Shown here: positions 8,138 through 16,471 of the stretch, one piece after another | Layout of the letters: every line of letters begins with the position of its first letter | Numbering within the stretch: the stretch's first letter is position 1 | Assembly: GCF_900177735.1 (NCBI RefSeq) | Contig: NZ_FXBB01000011.1 | Span: 1-64,000 of the forward strand | Source of the DNA: Dethiosulfovibrio salsuginis | Lineage (GTDB): Bacteria > Synergistota > Synergistia > Synergistales > Dethiosulfovibrionaceae | Reading direction: 5' to 3' | Length of the DNA: 64,000 nt | The notes under the pieces: generated by a model | What the model was told of the DNA's origin: nothing | Database searches by the model: none | What the model saw: the letters and a program-made list of their open reading frames with translations, nothing else | Program-made: the position numbers and the translations under genes

Positions 8138-8796
8138 AAGGTAGACCGATAAACAGGATCCTTGTCGTCGCAGGTGGGCTTATAGCCCTATTCGCCGCGC
8201 TTCGTCTGTGGGGGATAGATGGAAGCTGGTTTAGCGAGGAGAACATCCTTTCCTTCGGCCCGATGGCTCCCCTGGTCTTCACCGCCATGTTCTCTATCGC
8301 TGTCATACTTGCCGTCCCAGGTGGTCCCATAACCCTACTGGCAGGCAGCCTCTTCGGCGTGATCCAGGGGACGATCGTCGTATCGGCAGGGTCCACCATA
8401 GGGGCGATGGCGGCCTTTCTCATTGCCAGATATGCCGCCAGGGACCACGTGGCCCGATGGCTCGCCGACAATCCAAGATTCCTGAAGCTCGACGAGATGA
8501 TCAGGAAAAAGGGCTTTATAGTAGTGGCGTTGGTCAGGCTGATACCGCTCTTTCCCTTCAACCTCATAAACTACGGCATGGGACTGACGTCGGTGTCCTT
8601 CGGATACTACCTGTTCATGTCGTGGCTGTGCATGCTGCCTGGAACTATCCTCTACGTGACTGGAGGGGACGTCTTCAAGCGATTCTTTGTCGGTGGAGAC
8701 CTATCGTGGCAGGCGATATCCCTCTGCGGTGCGATAGCCCTATGCCTGAGTGGGGCCTATCTATTGCTGAAAAATTCATTAAGAGGACGGCTTTGA
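8134..8796 (+). CDS. TVP38/TMEM64 (VTT/DedA-like) family membrane protein
   Basis: A 220-residue membrane protein with the VTT signature: AVPGGPITLLAGSLFGVIQGTIVVSAGSTIGA, then RLIPLFPFNLINYGMGLTSVSFGYY. The PGG and R-x-x-P-x-x-P-F-N-x-x-N-Y elements are characteristic. The start is TTG 8134, overlapping the TGA of the transferase gene. Proteins of this family often accompany the transferase 1/2 pair. The last codons (AGA GGA CGG CTT TGA) form the left half of the terminator hairpin. It is the last gene of the plus-strand cluster. Confidence 0.88.
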   Translation: MKGRPINRILVVAGGLIALFAALRLWGIDGSWFSEENILSFGPMAPLVFTAMFSIAVILAVPGGPITLLAGSLFGVIQGTIVVSAGSTIGAMAAFLIARYAARDHVARWLADNPRFLKLDEMIRKKGFIVVALVRLIPLFPFNLINYGMGLTSVSFGYYLFMSWLCMLPGTILYVTGGDVFKRFFVGGDLSWQAISLCGAIALCLSGAYLLLKNSLRGRL

Positions 8797-8813
8797 AAGC
8801 CGTCCTCTTTCTG
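8780..8813. terminator. Bidirectional terminator between VTT gene and iadA
   Basis: AAGAGGACGGCT pairs with AGCCGTCCTCTT around a short loop, followed by TTTCTGC. The stem includes the last three codons and stop of the plus-strand gene, and it also lies just past the iadA stop on the other strand. Confidence 0.8.
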
Positions 8814-8818
8814 CAAAA

Positions 8819-9988
8819 TTAAACCTCGAAATTGCCCTTAACCAAAACCTTCCCGTCCTTCATGGAAGTCCGCCCCCTCGATAGGACGTGGAGAAGCTCC
8901 AGGCCCTCACCCAGCACCACCGTATCGCCGTCGAAGCCAGGGGCTAGCCTGCCCTTGCCCCTCAGGCCCAGGTGGTCGGCCACGTTTTTGGTCGCCATGG
9001 AGACCATGGTCTCCAAAGGAGCGATATCCGAAAGGACCGTTGCCCTGATCTGGTTAAGTATGGAGTCGGGAGTACCTACCCCCATCCCTATCATACGCTT
9101 GTTCTCGTCGAAGACCGGAAGGCTGCCGTTGCCGTCGGAGCTTAGGGTGACCCGAGACATATCAGCCCCGGCCTTGAACAGCCTCTCCACGGAGGACGGT
9201 GTATCGTCCCCGGCGGTGAGATCCACGTGTCCTCCCTCGGAGATAAACCTGATTCCGTCCTCCAGGAGCTCGTCACAACGGCTGACGTGGGTCGGCAGGA
9301 AGTGGGGCATGGGGATATCGGTCCCACTCAGGGCCTCCCTCAACGGTTCAAGCCCCGATGACTCTGACCCCATGTGGACACACACGATGCCCGGTTTTCC
9401 CGATATCATCCCAGCCACCCTGACGTCTGACACCAGCCGCCGAAGCTCCTCGAGCGACGGATGGGAACACCGGTGATCCGACAGGGCCATCTTCACCCCT
9501 ATGACCTTGTCTATCAGGGCTATATCCCTCATGACCGAGCCGGTCAGGGTCGGAGAGGGGATCTGATAGGAGCCGGTGTAGATCCAGGTGCTAAGCCCCT
9601 CCTCCTCAAGCCCTCTGGCCTTGGCCAGAAGCTCCTCCAGGGAGCGACATATTCCGTCGGTACCCAACAGCCCTACAGCCCCGGTGATCCCGGCCTTCAC
9701 GAAGGACGAAAGCTGGGCCGGAGGGGTCCTGAAGGCAGGACCTCCCTCGCCTCCCGCGCCGTTGAAGTGGTTATGCTGGTCTATAAGGCCAGGTACCACC
9801 TTACAGCCGGAGCAGTCCAGGATTGAAAGGTTCGGCACCGCCGACAGGAAGGACCTGTCGATGGAGGGCTGTATGGAGGCCACCTTGCCGCCCAAAATGA
9901 GAAGGTCCATTTTCCCCAGGTATTCCGGCCCATAGACCTCTCCACCGGTCAAAAGAGCGTTTCGACTCGCCGTTCGATCATCTATCAC
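8819..9988 (-). CDS. iadA: Isoaspartyl dipeptidase (beta-aspartyl-peptidase)
   Basis: A 389-residue amidohydrolase that splits isoaspartyl dipeptides arising from damaged or fermented protein. Metal ligands are visible: H72-x-H74 in GLIDQHNHF, the lysine of KMALSDHR, and histidines in VCVHMGSESSG and LPTHVSR. SSDGNGSLP is typical of IadA. The length matches the family (about 390). The start is GTG 9988, overlapping the nhaC stop by 4 bases (GTGA), so it is coupled to the antiporter gene. A peptide-using lifestyle is consistent with it. Confidence 0.93.
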   Translation of the reverse strand: MIDDRTASRNALLTGGEVYGPEYLGKMDLLILGGKVASIQPSIDRSFLSAVPNLSILDCSGCKVVPGLIDQHNHFNGAGGEGGPAFRTPPAQLSSFVKAGITGAVGLLGTDGICRSLEELLAKARGLEEEGLSTWIYTGSYQIPSPTLTGSVMRDIALIDKVIGVKMALSDHRCSHPSLEELRRLVSDVRVAGMISGKPGIVCVHMGSESSGLEPLREALSGTDIPMPHFLPTHVSRCDELLEDGIRFISEGGHVDLTAGDDTPSSVERLFKAGADMSRVTLSSDGNGSLPVFDENKRMIGMGVGTPDSILNQIRATVLSDIAPLETMVSMATKNVADHLGLRGKGRLAPGFDGDTVVLGEGLELLHVLSRGRTSMKDGKVLVKGNFEV

Positions 9989-11394
9989 TCTTTGGTCCCC
10001 TTATTCGTGCGCATGATGCCTATCCCGGTGAAACCGTAGATCCAGGCTACGATCGCTCCGGCGTAGCACATAACCGCCCATGGCAGGTACTGAAGCACCG
10101 GCACGTCAAGGACCGAGGACATGTAGATACCGGCGGCGGACCAGGGGACTATGGACACTATGACAGTGCCCGAGTCCTCCAAGGTACGGGAGAGAATTCT
10201 TCTGTCCACGGAAAGCTCGTCGCAGAGGTCTTTGTACATGGTCCCAGGCATGATTATGCTCAGGTAGGAGTTTCCAGTTCCAAGGGCGGTGATTATTCCC
10301 GTCAGGGACACGGAGAATATAAACTTGCCTACACTGCTCTTTATGAACCTCTCTCTGAGAGCGGTGGTCACTATTTTTATGGTTCCCGAGTATTCAAGCT
10401 GTCCAGCGAAGATGTAGGCGAAGAACACCACCGCCACCGCACCGGCCATGAAGGAAAATCCACCTCTGTTCAGAAGCTTGTCCACCGCCTCCGCTCCTGT
10501 AGCGAGAGAGGGTCCCTTCGCCATTATGGAGACTATCTTTGACAGGCTGTTGCCCTGCATCATGGCGAGAGGTGCGGCGGCTATCATGGAAACCCAAAGT
10601 ACGGGAAGGGTCGGGTAGCGCATGTAGGCCAGCACCAGCAGAAGCACCGGGGGGATAAGGACCACCGGACCGAGGTTGAAGTTCCCCTGAATGGCGGAGA
10701 TAATCACGTCTATCTTGGACATGTCCATCTCCCCGACGCTCCTGGAGCCCACTACGCCGTATATAGCTAGGCCGATCAAAAAGGCCGGCAGAGTGGTCCA
10801 CAGCATGGACTTGATATGGTCGATCAGATCCGCCTCGGCGGTCGCAGCCGCCAGAACAGTGGTGTCGGAGACAGGGCTCATTTTATCCCCGAAGTAAGAG
10901 CCTGCTACTACCGCCCCCGCTGCCGCAGGGAGGGGAACCCCAAGGCCGTAGGCTATTCCCATGAAGGCCACGCCAAAGGTGGCGGCGGACCCCCAGGACG
11001 TTCCGGTCAGCACCGACGACATGGCGCAGATTATGGCGGCGGAGACCAGGAAGGTCTTTGGTGTCAGTATCTGAAGCCCCAGATATATGAGGTATGGGAC
11101 CGTCCCGGAGGCCATCCAGAGGGCTATCATAGGACCGACGGTGAGCAGTATTAGGATAGCCCCAGAGGCCCTGGCTATCATGGGGATAACCCCTCCGTCG
11201 AAAAGCTCCGTCCAGGTAAAGCCGTAGCCGAAGATGTAGATCGCCGACGTCACCACCGACACCATCATTATAAGAATGGCGGTATCAAAACCCATAAAGA
11301 GCTTGCCGACTATCATCATCGCTAAAATGGTAAAAAGTATAAAAACCGAGCCCTTGAGGCCAACCTCCCTGTGTGCTGAACCACTTTCCTTCAC
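9985..11394 (-). CDS. nhaC: Na+/H+ antiporter NhaC family
   Basis: A membrane protein of about 469 residues with roughly a dozen spans, of the NhaC/arginine-ornithine antiporter-like group. The conserved region SSVLTGTSWGSAATFGVAFMGIAYGLG and SYFGDKMSPVSDTTVLAAA is diagnostic. The preferred start is GTG 11394, with GAAGGGAG 9 bases upstream; a longer frame starts at ATG 11439 but has no clear ribosome binding site. Pairing with iadA in one operon suggests it may import or exchange a substrate of the dipeptidase, or simply handle sodium; the sequence does not decide. Confidence 0.9.
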   Translation of the reverse strand: MKESGSAHREVGLKGSVFILFTILAMMIVGKLFMGFDTAILIMMVSVVTSAIYIFGYGFTWTELFDGGVIPMIARASGAILILLTVGPMIALWMASGTVPYLIYLGLQILTPKTFLVSAAIICAMSSVLTGTSWGSAATFGVAFMGIAYGLGVPLPAAAGAVVAGSYFGDKMSPVSDTTVLAAATAEADLIDHIKSMLWTTLPAFLIGLAIYGVVGSRSVGEMDMSKIDVIISAIQGNFNLGPVVLIPPVLLLVLAYMRYPTLPVLWVSMIAAAPLAMMQGNSLSKIVSIMAKGPSLATGAEAVDKLLNRGGFSFMAGAVAVVFFAYIFAGQLEYSGTIKIVTTALRERFIKSSVGKFIFSVSLTGIITALGTGNSYLSIIMPGTMYKDLCDELSVDRRILSRTLEDSGTVIVSIVPWSAAGIYMSSVLDVPVLQYLPWAVMCYAGAIVAWIYGFTGIGIMRTNKGTKE

Positions 11395-11495
11395 AAAAAC
11401 CATCTCCCTTCGCTTTATGAATCCCTTGTATGTATCCATAAACAGAATAAGCTCTAACGGCTAGGCTGTCAATAGAGAACTATCGGAATCACATA

Positions 11496-11535
11496 AACAA
11501 AAGAGAGGGGCCATAAATGGCCCCTCTCTTTTGTT
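11496..11535 (-). terminator. Rho-independent terminator after the lyase operon
   Basis: CAAAAGAGAGGGGCCA (11498-11513) pairs perfectly with TGGCCCCTCTCTTTTG (11518-11533) around TAAA. It lies just past the stop of the isocitrate-lyase-family gene on the minus strand and may also stop transcripts from the other side. Confidence 0.88.
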
Positions 11536-11545
11536 GACAGGACGA

Positions 11546-12457
11546 TCAGACTATCCTGGACCGTCCTCCGTATTTATTCATCTCACCTGGAGGAAGGTAG
11601 CGTTCCTCCATCTCCCTTATCTCATCAAGCCCTACGATATCCACGAAATCGCCGAAAGACATCAGCCTCGCCATAAGCGACTCGGAGAGGCCGTTTTTTC
11701 TGAGTTCCTCCATGCTTTCCCTCAAGGCCGCCGCCGCGGCGAAAAGAGGGGTCACAGGGTACATGACGTACTTAAAGCCCATAGCCTCGGCCTCGGACGT
11801 CGATATTAGAGGGGTCTTTCCACCCTCGACTAGGTTGAGCATCAGAGGTATCGGTATCTCCCTGACGGCCCTCTCCATCTGCTCTATCGTCTCGAGGGCC
11901 TCGACGAAGACCATGTCCACGCCTAGGTCAGCAGCGGATCTAGCCCTGTCGATGGCGTCGTCGAATCCCGACACTGCCACAGCGTCGGTCCTGTAGACGA
12001 TCAGGGCGTCTTTATCCTCTCCGTCCCTGGCGAACAGGGCGGCCCGGAGCTTTCCCATCATCTCTTCCTTGGAGACGATCGCCTTTCCTGCCATGTGACC
12101 ACATCTTTTTGGGATAACCTGATCCTCTAGAAAAAGACCTGCTGCACCAGCCCAGATATACTCACGGACCGTTCTGTCGACGTTAACGGCGTTTCCAAAA
12201 CCGTTATCGGCATCCCCGATGATGGGGACGTCGACGGCCCTGACCATGCGGTGAAGCTGATCCCTCATCTCGGTCATGGATAGAAGGCCCACGTCTGGCC
12301 TTCCCAGAAGAGAGGCCGCCGTGCCGTACCCAGTATGTTGAAGCACCTCGAACCCAGCCATCTCGCATATCCTGGCGCTGAGGGCGTCGAACACCCCTGG
12401 AGCTACAACGATACCTGGCTCGGCAAGCCTCTTTCTGAGCCGTTTCCCCTTGGTCAT
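11546..12457 (-). CDS. Isocitrate lyase/PEP mutase family carbon-carbon lyase (dimethylmalate lyase-like)
   Basis: A 303-residue enzyme of the ICL/PEPM superfamily. PGVFDALSARICEMAGFEVLQHTGYG and DADNGFGNAVNV are typical, and the signature loop PKRCGHMAGK has the catalytic cysteine. The C-terminal YVMYPVTPLFAAAAAL is also shared. Relatives cleave 2,3-dimethylmalate, 2-methylisocitrate or citramalate-like acids, or decarboxylate oxaloacetate. The ATG overlaps the upstream lyase stop (ATGA). Being last in the TRAP/CoA-transferase/HMG-lyase operon, it probably splits an acid formed or imported by that pathway. The exact substrate cannot be assigned. Confidence 0.85.
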   Translation of the reverse strand: MTKGKRLRKRLAEPGIVVAPGVFDALSARICEMAGFEVLQHTGYGTAASLLGRPDVGLLSMTEMRDQLHRMVRAVDVPIIGDADNGFGNAVNVDRTVREYIWAGAAGLFLEDQVIPKRCGHMAGKAIVSKEEMMGKLRAALFARDGEDKDALIVYRTDAVAVSGFDDAIDRARSAADLGVDMVFVEALETIEQMERAVREIPIPLMLNLVEGGKTPLISTSEAEAMGFKYVMYPVTPLFAAAAALRESMEELRKNGLSESLMARLMSFGDFVDIVGLDEIREMEERYLPPGEMNKYGGRSRIV

Positions 12458-13356
12458 TTTTTACACCTAGCGGATAGATGGCTGTTGACCGCCAGCCCCA
12501 TTTCCTTCATCCTCGCAGCGACCTCAAGGACCTTATCAAGCCTGACCCCTGTAGACACGCCGATCCTCTCGAAGAAGTTGACCATATCCTCGGTAGCCAC
12601 GTTGCCTGCGGCCCCTGGAGCGAAGGGGCATCCTCCCAGCCCTCCTGCTGCGGAATCGAAACGATAGAACCCGAGGTCCATCGCCGCCATGGTGTTCACC
12701 ATAGCCATTCCGTTCGTGTCGTGGAGGTGAAGGAAGAAGGGATATTCGCCAAAACGACTTCGAACCTCCGTGAGGGTCTTCGTCAACATTAGTGGGTCGC
12801 AGGTTCCAACGGTATCGGCCAGAGTGATGGAGTCCACGCCGATCTCCAAGGCTTCCTCCACTATTTTTACTACGGCTTGAGGGTCGACCGGGCCGTCGAA
12901 GGGACATTCGAATGAGGTCGCGACAGATACCCCCAGTGCGGTATCTCCCTTTATGGAGGCCACCGACCTCAGCTCGTCCATAGATTCCCTGACCGATCGC
13001 CTGGTGTTAGCCATATTGTGGGCCTCGCTGGCTGAGACGACGAACCCAACCGCGTCGGATCCTACAGCCAGAGCCCTCTCCGCTCCCTTTAGGTTCGGTA
13101 TCAGAACTATGGACTCCACCTTGCCCCTCCAACGACGGTTGAAGTGCTCCATTACCTCCGATGCGTCGGCCATCTGAGGTATCGCCTTTGGACTTACGAA
13201 GGAGGTCACCTCCATGATCGAAATCCCGGTCTGGGCCATGGCGTCCACCAGGGCTATTTTTTCCTCCGTTGGGATAAAATCCCTCTGGCTCTGAAATCCG
13301 TCCCTGGGACAGACCTCCCTTATCTGGACGTTTGATGGAAGCTTTTTATCGAACAT
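12454..13356 (-). CDS. Hydroxymethylglutaryl-CoA lyase family protein
   Basis: A 300-residue HMGL-like TIM-barrel lyase. Motifs: REVCPRDGFQSQ (metal-binding Asp), EVTSFVSPKAIPQMAD, LHLHDTNGMAM (metal His-x-His) and GGLGGCPFAPGAAGNVATEDMV with the catalytic Cys (the family pattern is G-G-x-G-G-C-P-x-A-x-G-x-x-G-N). HMG-CoA lyase makes acetyl-CoA and acetoacetate; relatives act on other 3-hydroxy-3-methylacyl-CoA esters such as citramalyl-CoA. It sits directly after a CoA-transferase, which would make its thioester substrate. The ATG overlaps the preceding stop (TGATG). Confidence 0.9.
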   Translation of the reverse strand: MFDKKLPSNVQIREVCPRDGFQSQRDFIPTEEKIALVDAMAQTGISIMEVTSFVSPKAIPQMADASEVMEHFNRRWRGKVESIVLIPNLKGAERALAVGSDAVGFVVSASEAHNMANTRRSVRESMDELRSVASIKGDTALGVSVATSFECPFDGPVDPQAVVKIVEEALEIGVDSITLADTVGTCDPLMLTKTLTEVRSRFGEYPFFLHLHDTNGMAMVNTMAAMDLGFYRFDSAAGGLGGCPFAPGAAGNVATEDMVNFFERIGVSTGVRLDKVLEVAARMKEMGLAVNSHLSARCKK

Positions 13357-14558
13357 CAGATGACGCCCTGAGAGCGAAGGTCCTCTACCTCCGCCTCGGT
13401 CAGACCGAGAAATTCACAGTAGACCTGGGAGTTATGCTCTCCCAGTACAGGGGAGGGCGTCCTTATCTCCGCTGGCGTGCCGGACATCTTGATATGGTTG
13501 CCTGTCAAGGTGGTCATGCCAGCCACAGGATGGTCCACAGGGACGAACATTTTTCTATCCCCTGCTATGTGGGGATCGCTGGTCACCTGATCGATGGACA
13601 TTATGGGGGCGCATGGAATCCCCGCCTCATCCATCAAACGACAACAGTTCTGAACGGTGTTGCCCATGGTCCATTCCTCGATGATCGGCTTAATCTCGTC
13701 GTGATGGGCCACCCTGTCTCGAACCCTGAGGTATTTGGGGTCCTCCGCGATCTCAGGCCGCCCTATAAGGGAACACAGGCTCTGCCACAGCTTGTCGTTG
13801 GCCGCCCCTATAACCATACTGCCATCGGAGGCACGGAAGGAGTCGTAGGGATAGGTGGACTCGTAGCGGTTCCCTATGCGCTGGGGGACCCTGCCCTCCA
13901 CAAGATAGATCATGTTTATTATCTCCAGGCTTGCCACGGCCGAGTCGACCAGGGCCACGTCTATCTTCTGTCCCTCTCCTGTCAGGTTTCTGCCGTTTAC
14001 CGCCGCCAGTATCCCTATGGCACAGGAAAGTCCGGCAAGCACGTCTCCCATGGCGGTCCCGGTCCTGGTCGGTTCCCCTCCCGGCCAGCCGGTGGTGCTC
14101 ATGAGTCCGCTCATCGCCTGGGCTATTATGTCGTAGCCAGGACGCATCTTGTAGGGTCCAGTGTGTCCAAAACCGGAAATCGCGGCATAGATGATTTTAG
14201 GGTTTATTTTTTTCATGTCTTCATAACCAAACCCCAGTTTCTCCATCGTGCCAGGGCGGTAGTTTTCCACGACTATATCGGCCTTTTTTACCATCTCGGC
14301 GAAAATATCCTTGCCCCTTTTGTGCTTGAGGTTAAGGGTCACTCCCCTCTTGTTTCGGTTGAGGTTCATGTAGTAGGCGCTTTCTCCCTTGACGAAGGGC
14401 CCCATCTGTCTCGTGTCGTCGCCTGTCTCCGGCACCTCTATTTTTATGACGTCCGCCCCCATATCGGCGAGCAGCATTGTGCAGAAGGGACCAGCCAGAA
14501 CCCTGGTCAAGTCCAGAACCACCAAATCGGATAGCGCACCTTTAATCACCGTCGTCAC
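13356..14558 (-). CDS. CaiB/BaiF family (class III) CoA-transferase
   Basis: A 400-residue CoA-transferase with the family hallmarks LSDLVVLDLTRVLAGPFCTMLLADMGADVIKIE, LNLKHKRGK, the ENYRPG motif (VVENYRPGTMEKLG) and ISGFGHTGPY. Class III enzymes move CoA between carboxylic acids by a ping-pong aspartyl-anhydride mechanism; the Asp may be in the ALVDSAVASLE region. It lies between the TRAP permease gene and the HMG-lyase gene and probably activates the imported acid. The start is GTG 14558 or GTG 14549; the AAGGAG upstream is too close to the first and about 11 bases from the second. Confidence 0.92.
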   Translation of the reverse strand: MTTVIKGALSDLVVLDLTRVLAGPFCTMLLADMGADVIKIEVPETGDDTRQMGPFVKGESAYYMNLNRNKRGVTLNLKHKRGKDIFAEMVKKADIVVENYRPGTMEKLGFGYEDMKKINPKIIYAAISGFGHTGPYKMRPGYDIIAQAMSGLMSTTGWPGGEPTRTGTAMGDVLAGLSCAIGILAAVNGRNLTGEGQKIDVALVDSAVASLEIINMIYLVEGRVPQRIGNRYESTYPYDSFRASDGSMVIGAANDKLWQSLCSLIGRPEIAEDPKYLRVRDRVAHHDEIKPIIEEWTMGNTVQNCCRLMDEAGIPCAPIMSIDQVTSDPHIAGDRKMFVPVDHPVAGMTTLTGNHIKMSGTPAEIRTPSPVLGEHNSQVYCEFLGLTEAEVEDLRSQGVI

Positions 14559-14607
14559 ATCTCCTTTTTTACAAAAAATCCACCGTTTCCCCTTTTACGT
14601 AAAGACC

Positions 14608-15888
14608 TCAGTGCATCACCGACGGAAGCCACGTGCTCAAGGTCGGGAACGCCATCACTATGATCAACATAACTACAAGCAGAAGCATGAAAGGAAGCAC
14701 ACCGGATATGATCTCCCCCATACTGATGTCCTTTCTCAGGCCCTTTATCACGTAGAGGTTCATTCCCACCGGTGGAGTTATTAGCGCCATGGTCATGTTG
14801 ACCGTAAGTATGATGGCATACCAGATAGGATCTATGTGCAGCGCCAAAAGTATCGGCGTGACCAGCGGCATGGTAAGCAGCACGATGGACACCGTCTCAA
14901 GGACCATTCCCAGGATGACCATCAGCAGGTTCATCGCTATGATAAACATCATGGGAGAGAAGTTGTTCTGGATGATGAGCTCCGTAAGCTTCTGGGGGAT
15001 CATGAGCAACGTCATAACCCTTCCGAACAGCACGGCTCCGGCTATGACCATGGCGATCATGCAGGAGGTTCCCAAAGCTTTCATGCATATCTCAGGGATA
15101 TCCTTTATCTTTATGGTCCTGTATATGACCATGGTGATGAACAGGCTGTAGACCAGACCGACAGCGGCGGCCTCCGTTGGGGTAAAAGCACCGCTGTATA
15201 TCCCACCGACCACCAACAGCGGCAGGATTATCCCCCATATGTTCTTTGCCGTAACCGATAGACGCTCCTTCCACGGGACCTTAGGCATAGGGGTGAAGCC
15301 GCCCCTCTTGCTCTTGACCACCGAGTAGACGACGAAAATACCTGTGAGGATGAGCCCAGGGATTATTCCAGCGATGAAAAGCTTTCCTACGGACTCCTCG
15401 GTGATGGCACCGTAGAGGATGAGTGGGATGCTGGGCGGTATCAATATCCCTAAGGTCCCTCCGGCTGCGAGAAGACCGAGGGTAAACTTTTTGTCGTAGC
15501 CCCTCTCTATCATGGCAGGATAGGCAACCATCCCGATCGTGGCAGCGGTGGCGGCGCCAGATCCGGTTATGGCCGCGAAGAAAGCGCACGCCATTATCGT
15601 TGCTATGGCTAGACCACCAGGAAGGTGGCGAACCCAGGCGTTCATTACCTCAAAGAGGTCGTCCCCTATTCTGCCGTCGAGAAGAACCTGGCTCATGAGG
15701 ACAAACAGTGGTATGGACAGCAGGACGAAGCCCTCAAGGGACGTGAAGATAGACTGAGACAGGACCTTCATCGGCAGATCGTAAACCAAGGTTAAAAGGA
15801 CCGACGTAGCCCCCAAGGAGAAGGCCACAGGCATGCCCATGAACAGGACCACCAGCAGAAGCAATATCACCAGCAGAAAAGAAGTCAT
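14608..15888 (-). CDS. dctM: TRAP transporter large permease subunit
   Basis: A 426-residue DctM-like permease with about 12 spans. It begins MTSFLLVILLLLVVLFMGMPVAFSLG and contains AITGSGAATAATIGMVAYPAMIERGY and LIPPSIPLILYGAITEESVGKLFIAG, both typical. With the small permease and binding protein it drives sodium-coupled uptake of an organic acid. The start overlaps the small-subunit stop (ATGA). Confidence 0.94.
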   Translation of the reverse strand: MTSFLLVILLLLVVLFMGMPVAFSLGATSVLLTLVYDLPMKVLSQSIFTSLEGFVLLSIPLFVLMSQVLLDGRIGDDLFEVMNAWVRHLPGGLAIATIMACAFFAAITGSGAATAATIGMVAYPAMIERGYDKKFTLGLLAAGGTLGILIPPSIPLILYGAITEESVGKLFIAGIIPGLILTGIFVVYSVVKSKRGGFTPMPKVPWKERLSVTAKNIWGIILPLLVVGGIYSGAFTPTEAAAVGLVYSLFITMVIYRTIKIKDIPEICMKALGTSCMIAMVIAGAVLFGRVMTLLMIPQKLTELIIQNNFSPMMFIIAMNLLMVILGMVLETVSIVLLTMPLVTPILLALHIDPIWYAIILTVNMTMALITPPVGMNLYVIKGLRKDISMGEIISGVLPFMLLLVVMLIIVMAFPTLSTWLPSVMH

Positions 15889-16412
15889 CTATGCCCACCT
15901 TCCTGAACCGCCGGCCTCTCTCCGGTCCTGAGAAAATCAAACTCATCCAACACGATCACCACAAACTGTAGGGCTAAAAGGGCAAATCCGACGAACAAAG
16001 CGGACTGAGGTATCCAAAGAGGTATCTGAAGAGGCGTGGGGGAGTGCTTTTGATATTTCACCGCACTGGCTATCATTCCCCATCCCTGAACCGCTATCTC
16101 GCTGCAAAAGGCGACCCCGACCAGGCTGGTCAAGACCTTCAAAAGGCTCTGCTTTTTCTCCGACATCCTCATGGTCAGGAGGTCTATGTTGACGTGTTTA
16201 CCTTTTTGAAGAGCGTAAGCCGCCCCGCCAAACATGCACCACATGAACAGATAGACAGAAACCTCTTGCGTCCATACAGTTGGAGAGTTAAAGAAATACC
16301 TCATAATAACCTCATAAAAAAGAATCAAACCCATCAACAAGATGCCAAGCCCACATAGACACCCTAAAGCATAGCTGAAACGATTGACCGTCTTTCTGTA
16401 AAATTCGATCAC
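15885..16412 (-). CDS. dctQ: TRAP transporter small permease subunit
   Basis: A 175-residue DctQ-like protein with four predicted spans and the family pattern FYEVIMRYFFNSPTVWTQEVSVYLFMWCMFGGAAYALQKGKHVNID. It starts at GTG 16412 with GGAGGGG upstream. It partners the large permease at 14608-15888. Confidence 0.92.
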   Translation of the reverse strand: MIEFYRKTVNRFSYALGCLCGLGILLMGLILFYEVIMRYFFNSPTVWTQEVSVYLFMWCMFGGAAYALQKGKHVNIDLLTMRMSEKKQSLLKVLTSLVGVAFCSEIAVQGWGMIASAVKYQKHSPTPLQIPLWIPQSALFVGFALLALQFVVIVLDEFDFLRTGERPAVQEGGHR

Positions 16413-16440
16413 CTAAAACCCCTCCAAAAACCCTTTAAAG

Positions 16441-16464
16441 GAGGGAGAGGGAACCCCCTCCCTC
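16441..16464 (-). terminator. Intercistronic hairpin between dctP and dctQ
   Basis: GAGGGAGAGGG (16441-16451) pairs with the CCCCCTCCCTC arm ending at 16464, leaving a small loop. It lies directly behind the dctP stop inside the operon. Such hairpins commonly let the binding protein be made in excess of the permease by attenuation or 3' protection of dctP mRNA; that role is inferred. Confidence 0.6.
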
Positions 16465-16471
16465 TTTTCCA

